Of a stretch of DNA of 12,874 nucleotides, positions 12,068 through 12,874 are shown one piece after another; position 1 is the first letter of the stretch, and each line of letters opens with the position of its first letter. The notes under the pieces were generated by a model, which saw only the letters and a list, made by a program, of their open reading frames with translations, was not told the origin of the DNA and made no database searches. The DNA comes from an uncultured Verrucomicrobiota bacterium. GTDB taxonomy: Bacteria; Verrucomicrobiota; Verrucomicrobiae; Opitutales; Opitutaceae. The DNA lies in NCBI GenBank assembly GCA_946481225.1, contig CAMLNJ010000027.1:1-12874 (forward strand). The letters run 5' to 3'. Made by a program: the position numbers and the translations under genes.

Positions 12068-12874
12068 TCAGGGCGAAGCGATCATGCCGGTGGCGGAGAC
12101 ATCACCGAGACCGGGTTGGGCGCCTTCCGGCCAGCCGAGGAGCGTGACGCGGAGATAACGCCCGGTGGCGGGCAAGCCGTGGACGTCGTGGGAAGTCCAG
12201 AAGTTGGGCGTCTCGGTGCGGGTCTCGTCGGCGAAGATGCGCCAGTCGCGATCACCGTCCGGGGAGATATCGACGCGGTAGCGCCAGAGTCCGGCGGCGG
12301 GAAAGGACAGACGAAGCGCGGTGATGTCGACGATGCGCTCGAGGTCGATGCGCAGCCACGGAGCCGGGTCGCCGGGCGCGGCGAGCCAGGAGGTGAGCAC
12401 GCTGCCGTCGTTGGCGTTTCGCGCGGTGTTGCCCGGGCTCTCGCTGCTGGCGCGGGTGGGGTTTTCGAGGCCGAACTTGTTCCACCTGCCGCTCGTGGGG
12501 GCGTTGGAGAAACGCTTGTAGGGGCGCGGCGCCGCGGGCGGCGTGACACCGGGGACAAACTTTGGCCCGCCGGGGGAGATGATGCGGATCGTGGCGTCGG
12601 CCAGGCCGGGCGAGGTGGCGCGAATGACGGTTTCCCCGGCGTGGAAGGAACGGAAGGAGATGGCGGCCGCGCCGTCTCGGATGGCGATGTCGGAATCGGC
12701 GGCGAAGGTGATGTCGGGGCCGGTGGGGAATTCGCCGGGGCCGGATTCGATGGCGAGTTTGACCTCGGGGCAGTTGCTCAGCGGGGTGCCGTCCTTGTCC
12801 ACGATGGTGACGACGAGGTGGATGTCGTCGGTGCCGTCGACGGAGCGGAGGGTGGTCTTGTCGGCGGCGAGGCG
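12068..12874 (-). CDS. C-terminal part of a GH2-like enzyme with a discoidin (F5/8 type C) domain; 5' end beyond window
   Basis: The last 268 codons of a gene enter from the right edge, with the frame open to base 12874. An apparent start at GTG 12800-12802 is not credible because the domain reads on upstream (RLAADKTTLRSVDGTDDIHLVVTIVDKDG). Visible residues 1-98 look like the Ig-like domain found near the C-terminus of many GH2 beta-galactosidase or glucuronidase relatives: LAADKTTL, a V-x-V-x-D-x-x-G strand pair, GPGEFPTG, and AGETVIRATSPGLADATI. After a linker (99-137), residues 138-268 form a discoidin-like beta-sandwich: NPTRASSESPG, NANDGSVLTSWLA, PWLRIDLERIVDITALRLSF, YRVDISPDGDRDWRIF and GRYLRVTLLGWPEG. 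Such domains often bind galactose or other glycans. The catalytic domain is not in the window, so GH2 is inferred only from the Ig-like domain and the setting. It ends 36 bases before GH29. Confidence 0.65.
   Translation of the reverse strand, partial: RLAADKTTLRSVDGTDDIHLVVTIVDKDGTPLSNCPEVKLAIESGPGEFPTGPDITFAADSDIAIRDGAAAISFRSFHAGETVIRATSPGLADATIRIISPGGPKFVPGVTPPAAPRPYKRFSNAPTSGRWNKFGLENPTRASSESPGNTARNANDGSVLTSWLAAPGDPAPWLRIDLERIVDITALRLSFPAAGLWRYRVDISPDGDRDWRIFADETRTETPNFWTSHDVHGLPATGRYLRVTLLGWPEGAQPGLGDVSATGMIASP

Noticed and set aside
12068..12802. A complete 244-residue gene starting at 12802
   Set aside because: The frame stays open to the window edge, and the upstream residues continue the same Ig-like domain, so this is a truncated C-terminus and not a small gene.
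1..12874. CRISPR arrays, tRNA/rRNA genes, IS elements, toxin-antitoxin or phage genes
   Set aside because: I saw no regularly spaced direct repeats, no tRNA-like cloverleaf, no transposase or integrase motifs and no small defence-type genes; nearly all bases are taken up by carbohydrate enzymes.

Overview
The window is GC-rich, and every gene I can support lies on the minus strand. It is a stretch of a polysaccharide-degradation locus. In transcription order (high to low coordinates) it reads: the C-terminal part of a GH2-like enzyme with a discoidin domain, a GH29 alpha-L-fucosidase, a small secreted esterase, a GH31 alpha-xylosidase/alpha-glucosidase, a GH127/GH146 beta-L-arabinofuranosidase, a GH141-like beta-helix protein ending in a PDZ domain, a GH62 alpha-L-arabinofuranosidase, and the N-terminal part of a GH97 enzyme. 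Every protein whose N-terminus is in the window starts with a signal peptide, and one has a lipobox-like sequence. The products are therefore expected outside the cytoplasm of a Gram-negative bacterium.

The gene mix, the Ala/Arg/Pro-rich GC-rich coding, the absence of Shine-Dalgarno sequences and the packing of many single-family glycosidases without SusC/SusD genes suggest a Verrucomicrobiota member, perhaps Opitutaceae. This is an inference. A Planctomycetes or other GC-rich PVC-group genome is also possible. There is no rRNA, tRNA, housekeeping gene, integrase or transposase in the window to settle it.

Layout: 12874-12068 GH2-type C-terminus (5' end outside); 12031-10343 GH29; a 167-base gap holding two strong palindromes; 10175-9267 esterase (GTG start), with a third strong hairpin just before its stop; an 83-base gap; 9183-6670 GH31; 12 bases; 6657-4261 GH127/146; 31 bases; 4229-1803 GH141-like/PDZ; 49 bases; 1753-671 GH62; ATGA overlap; 674-1 GH97 (3' end outside). 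The spacing from GH31 to GH97 looks like one operon. The 167-base gap is the most likely internal boundary. No stretch of more than 300 bases lacks a gene.

Taken together the enzymes could strip side chains from a substituted plant hemicellulose: alpha-Araf (GH62), beta-Araf (GH127/146), alpha-Xyl (GH31), alpha-Fuc (GH29), alpha-Gal or alpha-Glc (GH97), acyl groups (esterase) and possibly a beta-linked sugar (GH2-like). Candidate substrates are an arabinosylated or fucosylated acetylated xyloglucan, a complex glucuronoarabinoxylan, or a pectic side chain. No endo-acting backbone enzyme, transporter or regulator is visible. The most unusual single item is the PDZ domain fused to the beta-helix enzyme. 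I see no clear evidence of a wholly undescribed system.
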